Shown here: positions 22,869-33,060 of the stretch, piece after piece | Layout: every line of letters starts with the position of its first letter | Numbering within the stretch: the stretch's first letter is position 1 | From: Lepidodermella squamata | Taxonomy: Eukaryota > Gastrotricha | Direction of reading: 5' to 3' | Assembly: GCA_047495785.1 (NCBI GenBank) | Contig: JBLDXI010000025.1 | Location: forward strand, 992,001 to 1,056,000 | DNA: 64,000 nt | Notes under the pieces: generated by a model | Told to the model about the DNA's origin: nothing | Database searches by the model: none | Seen by the model: the letters and a program-made list of their open reading frames with translations, nothing else | Position numbers and translations under genes: made by a program

Positions 22869-24318
22869 ATGGTGGCTTTTGCCCATTTACTTTCCGCTAG
22901 TTTGTTTCTCGGTGTGATTGCTTTATCACAAGCAATACAAATTTCGATAGAATCCCCTCGAAAGCCTCCGGCTCTCGAAGATGCTGAGCAGGATGCCGCT
23001 GCCCAGGCTTCATCGATTCGCGGTTTCACGCGTAAATTTTGAGTACCGGATGTTAGTTGGCAATAATTAGGCAATAATTAGGTCGCACAACGACTCGGAA
23101 ACCGACGAAGGTTGCGGTAGCGTCCGGATCTTCAGCTGCTAGTCGCCTGCTTTCTAGAAATTTGCCTTCAAATGAGACAGATAAAGCTGCGGCGACTAAG
23201 ACTACGACTACGACTACGACCGCAAAACCGACTACGACAACAACTACGACAAAGCCAACAACGACTACAACGACTACAACAACTACAACAACTACAACGA
23301 CAGCTAAAACTACTACGACGACTTCAAAACTTCTAGCGGCAGCTGCAGCGTCTGCCTCGACCACTGTCAAGCCGGCTAATGCCGGATGTGGCGTGAACAA
23401 ATACATTGGAGAAGGATATGCTTCGGTTCCACGCTCCAGAATTGTTGGCGGAACAAAGGCCGCGGATGTGGAATTTCCGTGGCAATCGTTCCTCCTAATA
23501 TACAGCCAAATCAACCAGGGGTACTACCTTTGTGGAGGCAGTCTTATTGACAAAAACTGGGTCATCACTGCTGGTCACTGTTGCGATCTGGCTTCGTCTG
23601 CTGGGTAAGAAGCTTTGACCAATAAGGATCATTTCAATCGTCGAAATTTCCAGAGATATCGTCGTGAGCCTTGGCAATAATACGCTATTTGACAGCGAAG
23701 GGTATCTCGCGAAGTTTCCTTATCAAAATTCAGCTACTCGCATGGTGAAACATAGCGGATACATTCCTGTAACGTACACCAACGATTACTGCCTTCTGCA
23801 AATACCAAGTGGGTTTTATGCTTGTAAACGAAATCGGAAAATCTGTGTGATTATATTAAATAGCTGTCAGTTTGTCCACGTGGAACATTCAACCGATCTG
23901 TTTGCCCAGGCAATGCGATTCTTCTTTCAAGGGAGAATGCGTTGCTGGTCAGAATGTCACTGCAAGTGGATGGGGCCACACTCAAACCGCAGGATCGCTG
24001 TCAAGCAATCTGAATTTTGTCCCGATTCCGATCGCCAATTTTGACGAATGCGCCCGTAAATTCGTCATGCCGCTCGACTCGAACAGTATGATGTGTGCTG
24101 GCGGTCTCGCGGGCCAGGGCGTCTGCCAGGGAGACTCGGGTGGTCCCCTGTCTTGCGTCTACAATGGCCGCCATTATTTAACGGGCATGGCTTCGTTTAA
24201 TGATGCAGAAGGCTGCGCCTTGACGAACATGCCTTCGGTATTTGCAAAAGTCTGCACCGTTCGCTCATGGATCGATTCAACGATGAGCACATCCCGTAGC
24301 ATCAACAGGCAGGGCTGA
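22869..24318 (+). CDS. Secreted trypsin-fold serine protease 1 with Thr-rich propeptide
   Basis: Four exons (22869-23031, 23082-23604, 23654-23808, 23864-24318) join in frame to 431 residues. A signal peptide (LLSASLFLGVIALSQA) leads to a propeptide with a long TTT/KTT-rich mucin-like stretch. Then come AGCGVNKY, the Cys expected to link the propeptide to the catalytic domain, and the activation site SR-IVGG. The triad is intact: His in TAGHCC, Asp in TNDYCLL, Ser in CQGDSGGP. The residue at chymotrypsin position 189 is Gly, not the Asp of trypsins, so cleavage after Lys/Arg is unlikely; a chymotrypsin, elastase or crab-collagenase-like preference is possible. A 137-bp part of exon 4 is identical to protease 2. 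AATAAA follows near 24484. Confidence 0.9.
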
Positions 24319-25343
24319 GGTTGTGCTTTCTTTCAGACCATCAATTATTCAAGCAGACACTAAAACGCTATGACCATACATTTTACCACTAAGACATCGA
24401 ATTAGTTGTAACAGAAACTTAAAACTGTTTGATACCACGAGGTACCCATGGAAATCGGAATCTTGAAACATTGATAGCTGTGAATAAAATAATAATTCTG
24501 CTGCCGTCGTCGTATCTGTGGCATGGGTCTTCATGTCCCATTCATATTTCCCCTCTAAACAGAATTTTTATGAGGAAATATCTGATTCTGATACTTGCTC
24601 ATTGTGACGCTGTAACGGAATTTCCTCATCAATAGAACTAGTTGCCTATGCTTTTCGAAACATTAACATAATTCTTATCAGTTATGAATAATCGCTAGGC
24701 TCGTAAACCGTGGAATCCAGATATTTGATAGCTCCGTAGCTTATTTTGATCAACTACTCCGGAAAAAATCACTTGCTAACGATTGAAAAATTACTAACCT
24801 TCCGGCTTATCGCAAGTTTCGGTGCTGCAAATTGACACCTTTTGTGGCAACATTCTTGACTGAGGTATTAAAATTTCAAGATTGAAAGACCATTAACATG
24901 ATTGAACTCTGAACTATGTGGAACTCGATTACTCAATCTGAACAATTATTCTGAATTGATCTGAATTATTCTGTATCAATGTAATTATGTAATTATTCAA
25001 GGTCTAACAATTATTCTGAACAATTCCCATTCTTGAATATCTTGAAGATCTTGAACGGGATAGTGAAATAACACTAATTTCTACTTAGACCCCGCCGAAT
25101 CTAAACTCGACCGTAGAATGTTCGAAGCCATTACCTGTGTTAGGAGTTAGGAAGTTATTCATCAAACAAAGCATTACTGCATTCGTTTATTACCTGACGT
25201 CCGGTTTACTTCGGCAAGTTAAGCCAGACAATCCGAATACACTGTGTTAAACGCGTAGTGCAATTGATCCCGGCATGGTTAGAATACGTGCCACGGGAAT
25301 TTAATGAAACATATACGTACATTTACCCATTCTTCGCTGGAAA
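24319..25343. other. Intergenic region between proteases 1 and 2
   Basis: AT-rich, with a run of degenerate repeats around TCTGAATTATTCTG / AACAATTATTCTGA at about 24936-25022. No gene seen. Confidence 0.55.
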
Positions 25344-26841
25344 ATGGCATCTTATAGCATTTTGTTTTCCATAACACTAGTCTTAGGAAATACACTATTC
25401 CTTGCAGCCATCGAGATATATATTCAGGCTCCCCGAAAGCCTCCAGCACTCACTGTGACTAGAAATGCGAATGAACCCGCCGAAAGTAAGGCGCGTTTAG
25501 CTATTATAATAAATATTGGGATTGATTAATTTTTTCAGCTCGCCATCTAACCACCCGGAAACCAACGAGGGTTGTAATACCGCATAGTTATTCGGAGGGT
25601 CGCATTTTATCGAGGGACAGGGTTGGCTCTACGCTAAAGTCTTCGCGCACAACGACTACAAAGGCAACGACAACAAGAACTACGACTATTAAAACAACGA
25701 CTACCAGAACCGCAAGGATTACAACCACGGCACCTAGAACAGTCAAGCCAAAGCAGACTGGTGCCCCTAAAACCAAAACAACCACACAGTCCACCACCAC
25801 GACCACCACCCAGGCGAGTACTACAGAAACGACGACAACGACCCCTGCAACTACGGTAACCACAACAATTAAAGCCGCAATAGCTGGGTCACTGTCGACA
25901 GTAGTCAATCCAGCCGATGCCGGATGTGGCGTGAGCAAATACGTCGGAGAAGGGTACTCCTCAGTTCCACGCTCCAGAATTGTTGGCGGCACCAGAGCTG
26001 CTGAACTGGAATTCCCATGGCAATCGTTCCTTTTGATATACAGCCAAATAAACCAGGGCTATTTCATCTGCGGTGGCAGTCTCATCGATGAAACATGGGT
26101 GATCACTGCTGCCCACTGCTGCGACCTGGCCTCGTCGGCTGGGTGAGTTTCGCATGATGGACTAGCTTAATTACAAATTGTGATTTGCAGGGATATTACA
26201 GTCCATCTTGGCAACAATACTTTATTCGACAATATAGGGAACATCGGGCAGTTCCCATATCAGAATTCAGCTATACGTATGGTGAAACATAGCGGATACG
26301 TTCCAGTAACTTACACTAACGATTACTGCCTTCTTCAAGTTCCAAGTGAGATTTCGAAAGGGGTTTTGAAGGAGGTTAAATACATGTTCTTGAAATAGCT
26401 GTCAGTTTGACCACGTGGAACATTCAACCGATCTGTTTGCCCAGGCAATGCGATTCTTCGTTCAAGGGAGAATGCGTTGCTGGTCAGAATGTCACGGCAA
26501 GTGGATGGGGTCATACCCAAACCGCAGGATCGCTGTCAAGCAATCTGAATTTTGTCCCGATTCCGATCGCCAATTTTGACGAATGCGCCCGTAAATTCGT
26601 CATGCCGCTCGACTCGAACAGTATGATGTGTGCTGGCGGTCTCGCGGGCCAGGGTGTCTGTCAAGGGGACTCAGGCGGACCTCTTTCCTGTACGGTCGAA
26701 GGCCGCCACTACTTGACGGGCATGGCTTCGTTCAACGACGCGGAGGGATGCGCATTGCGCATGCCTTCCGTTTTTGCGAAAGTTTGCACTGTTCGCTCAT
26801 GGATTGATTCGACGATGAATAGCAACAGTAGACAAGGCTGA
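25344..26841 (+). CDS. Secreted trypsin-fold serine protease 2 with Thr-rich propeptide
   Basis: Tandem paralogue of protease 1 with the same exon phases: 25344-25485, 25539-26142, 26191-26345, 26399-26841, giving 447 residues. A signal peptide ([15 protein letters not shown]) is followed by PRKPPAL and TRKPTRVV, both shared with protease 1, a Thr/Val/Lys-rich linker, AGCGVSKY and SR-IVGG. Catalytic His is in TAAHCC, Asp in TNDYCLL and Ser in CQGDSGGP; position 189 is again Gly. Relative to protease 1 it lacks two residues in the loop [10 protein letters not shown] and has TVEGRHY in place of VYNGRHY. AATAAA occurs near 26907. The enzyme is secreted and needs cleavage before IVGG to become active; its activator and substrate are unknown. 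Confidence 0.9.
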
Positions 26842-27057
26842 GACAAAAGGTTCCATAGGTTCCCGACTGTCTGAAGGCATTCACTTATTGTTATATTCAA
26901 GCTTCCAATAAAACAACTAATCTTCATTGATCTTCCTTGAAACAAACTACGCATTCAAATTGTGACTACCAATTTCCCTATACTTCACATGACTCTCATA
27001 TCTCATAAAACAACAAGTTCTTTAGCTTTCTGAGTAGAGCCGGACATCGCAGGAGTG

Positions 27058-27065
27058 TATAAAAG
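27058..27065 (+). promoter_or_regulatory. TATA box upstream of small secreted protein A
   Basis: TATAAAAG is a consensus-like TATA box. It is about 250 bp before the start codon chosen for protein A, so either the 5' leader is long or it contains a small intron. Confidence 0.4.
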
Positions 27066-27316
27066 AATCGGTGACACTAATTTCATCCATCAACAAATTT
27101 TATCTCGACTGTGATCTCGAATGTTATCGAGAATGTTGTTACAAAAAATGAAATTTAAGAAGTCAGAAAGCCGCGACACATCTTTCAGAGCGGACACAGC
27201 AATAAAATTGTAATTGCCAAATGACTACAAAGCATGTGAACACTAACATGACTGTGATGATGTGTGAAAGACTGCGCCTGAAGTTATTAATTGATGAGCA
27301 CTCGGGTTTAAACGAA

Positions 27317-27541
27317 ATGGTTTTAGCTTATGCAATTTTGAGCCCGATGTTTCTTGCTGTAGTAGTCTCTGCTTGTGCCTCGGGCATTCCGAGCACTCCG
27401 AACCCAGCAAGATCGATTTATGGCCAACAGCCAAACGTCATCACCCCCTCGCCTGGGCAGACTACGGCCAAGGACGTCAATTTGTACGATACCACAACGC
27501 AGCGACCATCGACGATAACTACCAGAAAGGATGGTGGCTGA
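27317..27541 (+). CDS. Small secreted Thr/Pro-rich protein A
   Basis: 74 residues from ATG 27317. I chose this Met rather than the upstream in-frame ATG at 27221 because it directly opens a signal peptide (AILSPMFLAVVVSA). The mature protein begins near a single Cys (CASGIP), followed by the family motif NVITPSPGQTTAKDVN and a short Thr-rich tail. It is the shortest and most divergent of four tandem members (27.3-31.2 kb). No known domain. AATAAA lies near 27604. Confidence 0.6.
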   Translation: MVLAYAILSPMFLAVVVSACASGIPSTPNPARSIYGQQPNVITPSPGQTTAKDVNLYDTTTQRPSTITTRKDGG

Positions 27542-28001
27542 AATAGATGTTGGCGTCCATGCTTTAGGTCTTAGCACAATCACAGCTAACTCATTTTGAA
27601 CGAAATAAATCGTCGAAAGGCACAAGTAGCTTTTGATTCAAGCCGATTTAGAAATATAATGGATTTTCGGAATGCTTCGATCGCCAAGGAAACATCTAGT
27701 TTTAACTTTTAGGGTTAAAATCGAAGCAAGGAAGCAAGGAAGCAAAGAAGTCATGGCCAAACGTGATCAGATGAACTTATTATCCCAGGTCTCAGGGCTT
27801 ACTTTTACCGTCGCTATTCCATTGAAGGTTGATATCGGACAATTTTAGCTGAATAGATGCGATACTTATGACTAAATAGTCATTTAAGGAGTTAAGACTG
27901 GGTTTTAAAAAACTGTGGTTACCTCGACACAGGGAACTGAAGAGTGTTAATAAGACGTGCTTCAATTAATGTAAGATGCCTTGCCTGCTTTGAAGATTCG
28001 T

Positions 28002-28019
28002 GGCTTTATTAATAAAGCC
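28002..28019. repeat. 18-bp perfect palindrome upstream of protein B
   Basis: GGCTTTATTAATAAAGCC is its own reverse complement and lies 52 bp before the start codon of protein B. It includes AATAAA on both strands. It could be a dyad regulatory site. Confidence 0.5.
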
Positions 28020-28070
28020 GCCAAAGATAACTGGCAATATACACAGTTCTTCTAATGCCGCAACAGGAGA

Positions 28071-28553
28071 ATGTTTACCGGGCCCGGTCTTTTAGCTGTT
28101 TTTATCCAGTTTATATGTGATCTCCCTACAGTTCAGGTTTGTGCATCATCGCCTGAGCCTGAGCGAAAGGTTGCTACAGATTCACCAGTGATAACGCCTC
28201 CGCCTTGGGCCACCCTTCCGACTGATCTTAACTTCGATGACAACTCTTCGACGAGTCAGGAAACTACTTCAATTTCGACAACAAAACTGCCGATGAGTTC
28301 AACTGCTGCTGCAATCACTACCGCCACGGCCATTACTACTACAACAACTAGCTCCACTAATCCAGCGAGCTCTACTACGATGCCAGCGTCTGTAACCACG
28401 ATGGCTACAACAAAAACTACAACTAATAAGGCTCCATCCTCTACTACTACCACCGCTAGTACTACTACTACAACTACTACAACTACTACTAAAGTTGCTA
28501 TGACTACTAATACCACGAGGGCAACAACAACACGTCGTCGCATGCCTGGTTGA
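28071..28553 (+). CDS. Small secreted mucin-like Thr-rich protein B
   Basis: 160 residues. A signal peptide (LLAVFIQFICDLPTVQ) is followed by a single Cys (VCASSPEPER), the family motif SPVITPPPWATLPTDLNFDD, then about 100 residues of Thr/Ala/Ser-rich sequence and a basic end (TRRRMPG). The composition predicts dense O-glycosylation. The motif is shared with proteins C and D, and the N-terminal layout with proteases 3 and 4. No protease or other folded domain follows. Confidence 0.7.
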   Translation: MFTGPGLLAVFIQFICDLPTVQVCASSPEPERKVATDSPVITPPPWATLPTDLNFDDNSSTSQETTSISTTKLPMSSTAAAITTATAITTTTTSSTNPASSTTMPASVTTMATTKTTTNKAPSSTTTTASTTTTTTTTTTKVAMTTNTTRATTTRRRMPG

Positions 28554-29457
28554 TGTCAAAACTACAGTAGAATGCGATCGGCTATATTTACACCTGGAAC
28601 AAATCGCTAGCGAACATTTTTTTGGTATTTTCTTTCAACTGGGCAAGCCGAATGACAAATTTCTCCATAGAGTCTGTTGCACATTCTGAGTAGCTAAAAG
28701 CCCTGATAGCTGCATACTTGAAATTGTTCAAAAGTCGTATCCAGCTTGGAAAAAGACAATTTTCATACTATTTCAACAAGAAGATTGATTTGCTGATTAT
28801 CTCAAGACCAATAGGTTTCACAAGTTGAGGCTTCGTTGGTTGAAATTTGATTGGCTATTCAAACGGATTTCATTCACCAATCTTCTTTTCGTTGCTATTA
28901 TGCTCGCCAAATTAGTGTATTATGCTCCTGGAAATTTTTGACTTGTTACATTGCTGCCATGTTGCTCGTTTGTTACAGTAGCCAAATATTAACAGATGAA
29001 AAACCCCATTGACTTAGCTCACGGCAAATATTAAAAAGGTGTAGGCGTGTATTTTTTCCGCGTTTATAAGCCAATGCTGTGACTTTTTTCAAACATAATG
29101 TGATTATCTTCGGGAGAAACATATATTATGAAAAAATCATCGCGAAATTCATCGGCACTTTCCACCGAGATGAAAGTCGAATGTATCTGCCCTTTTAGAT
29201 TTGGCCGCGGAACTTTCTCACATCTTAAACGTCAACTTTCATATCTGCCTATAAATGTTAGATTTCCGCAATTAATGCACTAGTTTCAAGATGTTTACAA
29301 CCACCAAGCACGCCACTGCAAAAGGCATGACGCTCATAAATGTTTCTGTAAAAAATGAAGCACTACACTAATGATCACGAAAGTAATGTTCATATACTGT
29401 GTACCTGTTTCACATTCAGCATTATGTTGATTCTACTCGGAGAATTAGAAAACTAGA
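28554..29457. other. Intergenic region between small proteins B and C
   Basis: AT-rich; no gene, RNA or clear repeat seen. Confidence 0.5.
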
Positions 29458-29760
29458 ATGATGTCAAGCAACCTGATGGTATTAACAGCAGTTATTACGA
29501 TGCAACTTGCACCATTTGTCGATCTCTGCCAATCAGTATCCGACGATCGCAAGAAAGTGACTGATCCACCGGAGATAACCCTGCCGCCTGGCGAGTCCAC
29601 GCCGAAAGACTTTGATTACAACGAATTGTCAACGGCAACACCACCTAAAACTGCAGCGCCGACTACAACAACTACAACAACAAAAGGTACTACAACAACC
29701 ACTACCACTACTACTACGAGGCCCACTACTAGTCGCACTACACGGAGAACTGGAAGATAA
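29458..29760 (+). CDS. Small secreted mucin-like Thr-rich protein C
   Basis: 100 residues. A signal peptide (LMVLTAVITMQLAPFVD) is followed by LCQSVSDDRKK with a single Cys, the family motif PPEITLPPGESTPKDFDYNE, a run of about 35 Thr-rich residues and a basic end (SRTTRRTGR). Two Met codons are adjacent at the start; either could be used. It is single-exon, as are the other three members. Predicted secreted and O-glycosylated; function unknown. Confidence 0.7.
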   Translation: MMSSNLMVLTAVITMQLAPFVDLCQSVSDDRKKVTDPPEITLPPGESTPKDFDYNELSTATPPKTAAPTTTTTTTKGTTTTTTTTTTRPTTSRTTRRTGR

Positions 29761-30936
29761 TTCATAACTATCTTAAATTAAAGAATTGTTTAATAATATC
29801 AGCCGTATAAAACAAATGCCAGTCAACTATTTGAGATCATTGACAGACAGACAGCCTTAACAGCAAATAACCAAAATAGCAGATGAGACAAAACAGCTAG
29901 ATCATGTAAAAAGAGTGTTTTCGCTGTCATGTCGCAAGTAAAAAAATTTGATTTTCTTCGCTTTCGCTGTTATGCGCTATTGCAAGGAAAAATCAACAGG
30001 TCAGAAAAATCGACTTTTTGCCTCTCCGACGCCTTGGTACTCCTTACGGGAGATCTCAGGTCATCTTGGTGAACTCTCTCGATCTCCAACCGTATTTCTG
30101 GAAGCTTCTAATAATGATTTTCAAATTCTCCGTACTCGATTTAGTAACCAATGATCTGTTACAGAGATCTCGACCGCCCAAAGTCATTCGACGAAAAGGT
30201 GTTACTGGTTAAGATGACACCCTAACCCACCCAAACTAAAGTTGACTGATGAAGATCTCCTGAGACTCACTATTTGAAGATGAACCCGCTAAAACATCCT
30301 TGCTTTACTAAATCGAGTACGGACAATTTGAAAATCAATATTAGAAGCTTCCAGGAGCTTCATCCTCCGCTGCGATATTTTGAGATTTTCCGGGAAAACG
30401 GGGAACTTTGAACCCGACTTTTTCTTATCGAATTTCCTATTCAAAAGGCATTCAACGCTGCAGTTTCGGCGAATCGGCGCTATACAGTCTACATTTGTTG
30501 TAGGAACGACGCGGCGCATGGAGTAAACCTGGGCTACTGCTGCCGCGGAAGATCTTTTCGTGGTGGGGTGCTGAGAAAACATCGATAGCTCAACTATTTA
30601 GTAACGAATAAGAATCATATGCGGTCAAATCTTCTGGCAGTGGTCTTGCAAATTGTTCTAAACGGCTTGGGATTTTGAGGATTTCGGGGTCACTGACGTT
30701 CCAAAGACACGTGATGGCACTCGCCAAATCCTAATCCTAATTCCTAATTATTCATTGGCAGATAAGACTATTCTTGACTCGGTCGTGGCGAGATTTCATG
30801 CTCATCTTGTTGTAAAAACCTCTGAAGTCAATAATTGAGATAGAGTGACGAAAGCACGAAAAACTTTTGAATACTTACACACGCTGCATAAAAACTTACT
30901 ATCAAAGCTGTACAAATTACAAATTCACGCCAATAA
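29761..30936. other. Intergenic region containing a foldback element
   Basis: Apart from the inverted repeat at 30099-30353 no gene is supported. Short ORFs on opposite strands both contain LEASN-x-DFQI-x-RTRFS simply because they read the two arms of that repeat. Confidence 0.55.
30099..30353. repeat. Foldback: 49-bp inverted arms, 157-bp loop
   Basis: Arms 30099-30147 and 30305-30353 are inverted copies differing at two of 49 positions (for example TGGAAGCTTCTAATAATG against TGGAAGCTTCTAATATTG). A transcript would fold into a long hairpin. No transposase or target duplication is visible. Confidence 0.75.
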
Positions 30937-31194
30937 ATGTTGCTGCTACGTGGATCAACTAGGCTAGCTCTCATCATGCTCCTACCAACTGTTTACCTTT
31001 GTCAACCTGACCCAGGACGAATACGGCCGACAGATCACCCAGTAATCACATCTCCTCCTGGAGCAAGGCCACCAGTCGACAGAAATCCTGATGACACAAC
31101 TCCATTTGACGTTATACCTGATTGGAGGTTCCTCTCAAGTCTGACGGAAATTAAGTCAACTCCAACCCCAGAAAACGGCAATGTTCCAAAATGA
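30937..31194 (+). CDS. Small secreted protein D, lacking the Thr run
   Basis: 85 residues. A signal peptide (TRLALIMLLPTVYL) is followed by CQPDPGRIRP with a single Cys, then the family motif HPVITSPPGARPPVDRNPDD. Unlike B and C it has no long Thr run; the tail (VIPDWRFLSSLTEI) is unique. This shows that the motif, not the Thr tract, is the conserved part of the family. A CATAAAA box lies about 50 bp upstream, and AATAAA follows at about 31214. Confidence 0.65.
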   Translation: MLLLRGSTRLALIMLLPTVYLCQPDPGRIRPTDHPVITSPPGARPPVDRNPDDTTPFDVIPDWRFLSSLTEIKSTPTPENGNVPK

Positions 31195-31248
31195 AATTTT
31201 AATGAATTTAGATTAATAAATTGCTTTCAAATAAGTAAAGCGTTTGTC

Positions 31249-32564
31249 TCATAACTCGAAAAGTTTCTCTTTAGCTTCTGCGGGCAGTAGTCTAACCGGA
31301 GATTTCAGGATACCTCGTAGCAGCCTCTCAAAGTCGAGGGTAATCAATTGGCAGATCCTGCATATCTTGCGGCAAGCATCTGTTGACATGGTTGTTCTTC
31401 GTAGATTACCACTGCTTAGATTGCTATTCAACTCTGAGATAACATCCAACGCCTGAGCGATTGTTTCACATCGACCGAGCTCGAATAGAAGGACAGGGGG
31501 ATTGTAACACAGCCGAAAGATTTCTTGCTCTCGCCAGTTTTTCAAGCCATGAATCGCAGTTTGACAGACCTTGGCTAGGCGCTTCTCTTTAGCACAAGCA
31601 GGTGCTGTAAGGTCACGAATAACTTGGGCGATCTTGTCAATCGAGAATGAATCGCCCAGTCTCTGCTCGATGATCTCCTTCAGAACTGCTGATTCATCTG
31701 AATTGATTGTTGCACTGCTGCTTGAAGTTCCCAGCCTTTCTTTATCGCGCGGTGGCAGAATCGAGTCGAGCTTCATTATGATCGGCAGGCTGGCCTCGAC
31801 TCGAAAGAAATTGAAGATGTTGTAAAGAATCTCAACAACACAAGTTCGCATATCGTCGAACGCTGTCATAACAGCTTCGTTGCAGTAGGGGAGGAGCATT
31901 CCTCCCAAAATGTTTTCTGACTCCTGTTTGACCATTTCCAGAGCCTCACGGGTTCTATCAAAGGGGGCCTTGTTTCTCCCTGAGTTATCTATTTGAATTT
32001 CGCTGAAATGTGATTCCATTTAGAATTCGATTATGTGTAAATGAAATATTCAACTTACCCTAGGTCGTCTGGAGGCCAGAGGGTTTCTTTCTGGGCTTCT
32101 TCCGGAGGTTTCACCTCAGATTCGCGCGATGGCATAGCATCTAAAATAATTGTCTCAGTGAGAGCAAATACATTGTCATTTGCTTCGGCTCGAACAAATA
32201 TGTTCTCTGGCTCAGTCTGAAGTTCACCATCAATTTTCTCGTTTGCTGAGCTCTCAGTCATTACATGAGCAGTTGGCGTCAAATTTTCTTGCACAGGTTT
32301 GAGCTCTGACAGAGACGATGTTTGGTCAATCGATTTGCCAGGCTCAGATGGTGACTGATCGATGATCGCATCAGTTGATAGCTTTTCACTTTTGATTTCA
32401 GCATTACTGCCGTCATTAATAATTGATGGCTCTTGATTCGCAGCGGAAACACTTTCAGAATTAGGTATCGCTTCGGATGAATTCAAATCGCTGTGAGCAT
32501 TGCTGGAGAGAACCCTAATATCCGCCGATACTGAAGAAGCTTCTTGCAAATCCAAAGAACTCAT
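31249..32564 (-). CDS. Unrecognised acidic protein with C-terminal helical domain
   Basis: Two exons on the minus strand (32564-32059 and 32002-31249, 56-bp GT-AG intron) give 419 residues. The first ATG of the frame is at 32564. Residues 1-165 are Ser/Glu/Asp/Asn-rich and look disordered (no signal peptide). The rest is predicted mostly helical, with hydrophobic heptad-like stretches (CVVEILYNIFNFFRVEASLP, ALDVISELNSNL, ICQLITLDFERLLRGIL) and a low-complexity loop (GTSSSSATINSDES). I recognise no family. Its 3' end converges on small protein D with a 54-bp gap. Confidence 0.75.
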
Positions 32565-33060
32565 CAATATGGTTGGAGGTTAAACTTGTATCTCTGTAGG
32601 AAAGAAATGTGAGTTCAATGGCTCAGAGAAATGCGAATGAATGGAAGATGAGCGTTTTATTCATCTCTTGCGAATTAAGTTTTTTTCATGCGTGCAATTC
32701 AATCGATAAAACACAGCTGTGGCTTTTGATTGACACGTATGCAGCTTTTGTTCACCTAACAACTCCAGGGACTACGAATAAGTTCAAACGCCCAATTGCA
32801 TTATTATGAGGATAAATTTGGAAGGAGGAGGCGAACAGGTTTTACCATTTACAACAAGTTTAATTGCTATGAGTAAGCGGAAACCGTGTAGGTAAATTGA
32901 CCTGTGATGCCTGCTAGGTTCATCAAATTGCTGCCAGCTTCTTCCAGCCTATTGTAAACATAAGAACGTGCGTGACGGCGAAGACACGTTCTTGTCCGTG
33001 TTAGCTTCTCTTAAGAACGACAATGCATGGAAAGAGAGATAAAAGTCGTGTCTTTAAAAA
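32565..33060. other. Divergent intergenic region before protease 3
   Basis: It separates the unknown acidic protein (minus) from protease 3 (plus) and should hold both promoters. No clear TATA box. Confidence 0.5.

Noticed and set aside
23053-23514. Val-rich minus-strand ORFs opposite Thr-rich linkers (also 25588-25992, 28256-28543 and 33147-33857)
   Set aside because: ACN codons read as GTN/GTT on the other strand; the plus strand has splice sites, signal peptides and catalytic motifs.
29948-30582. Conserved peptide LEASNxDFQIxRTRFS in two ORFs on opposite strands
   Set aside because: It results from the two arms of an inverted repeat, not from two related proteins.
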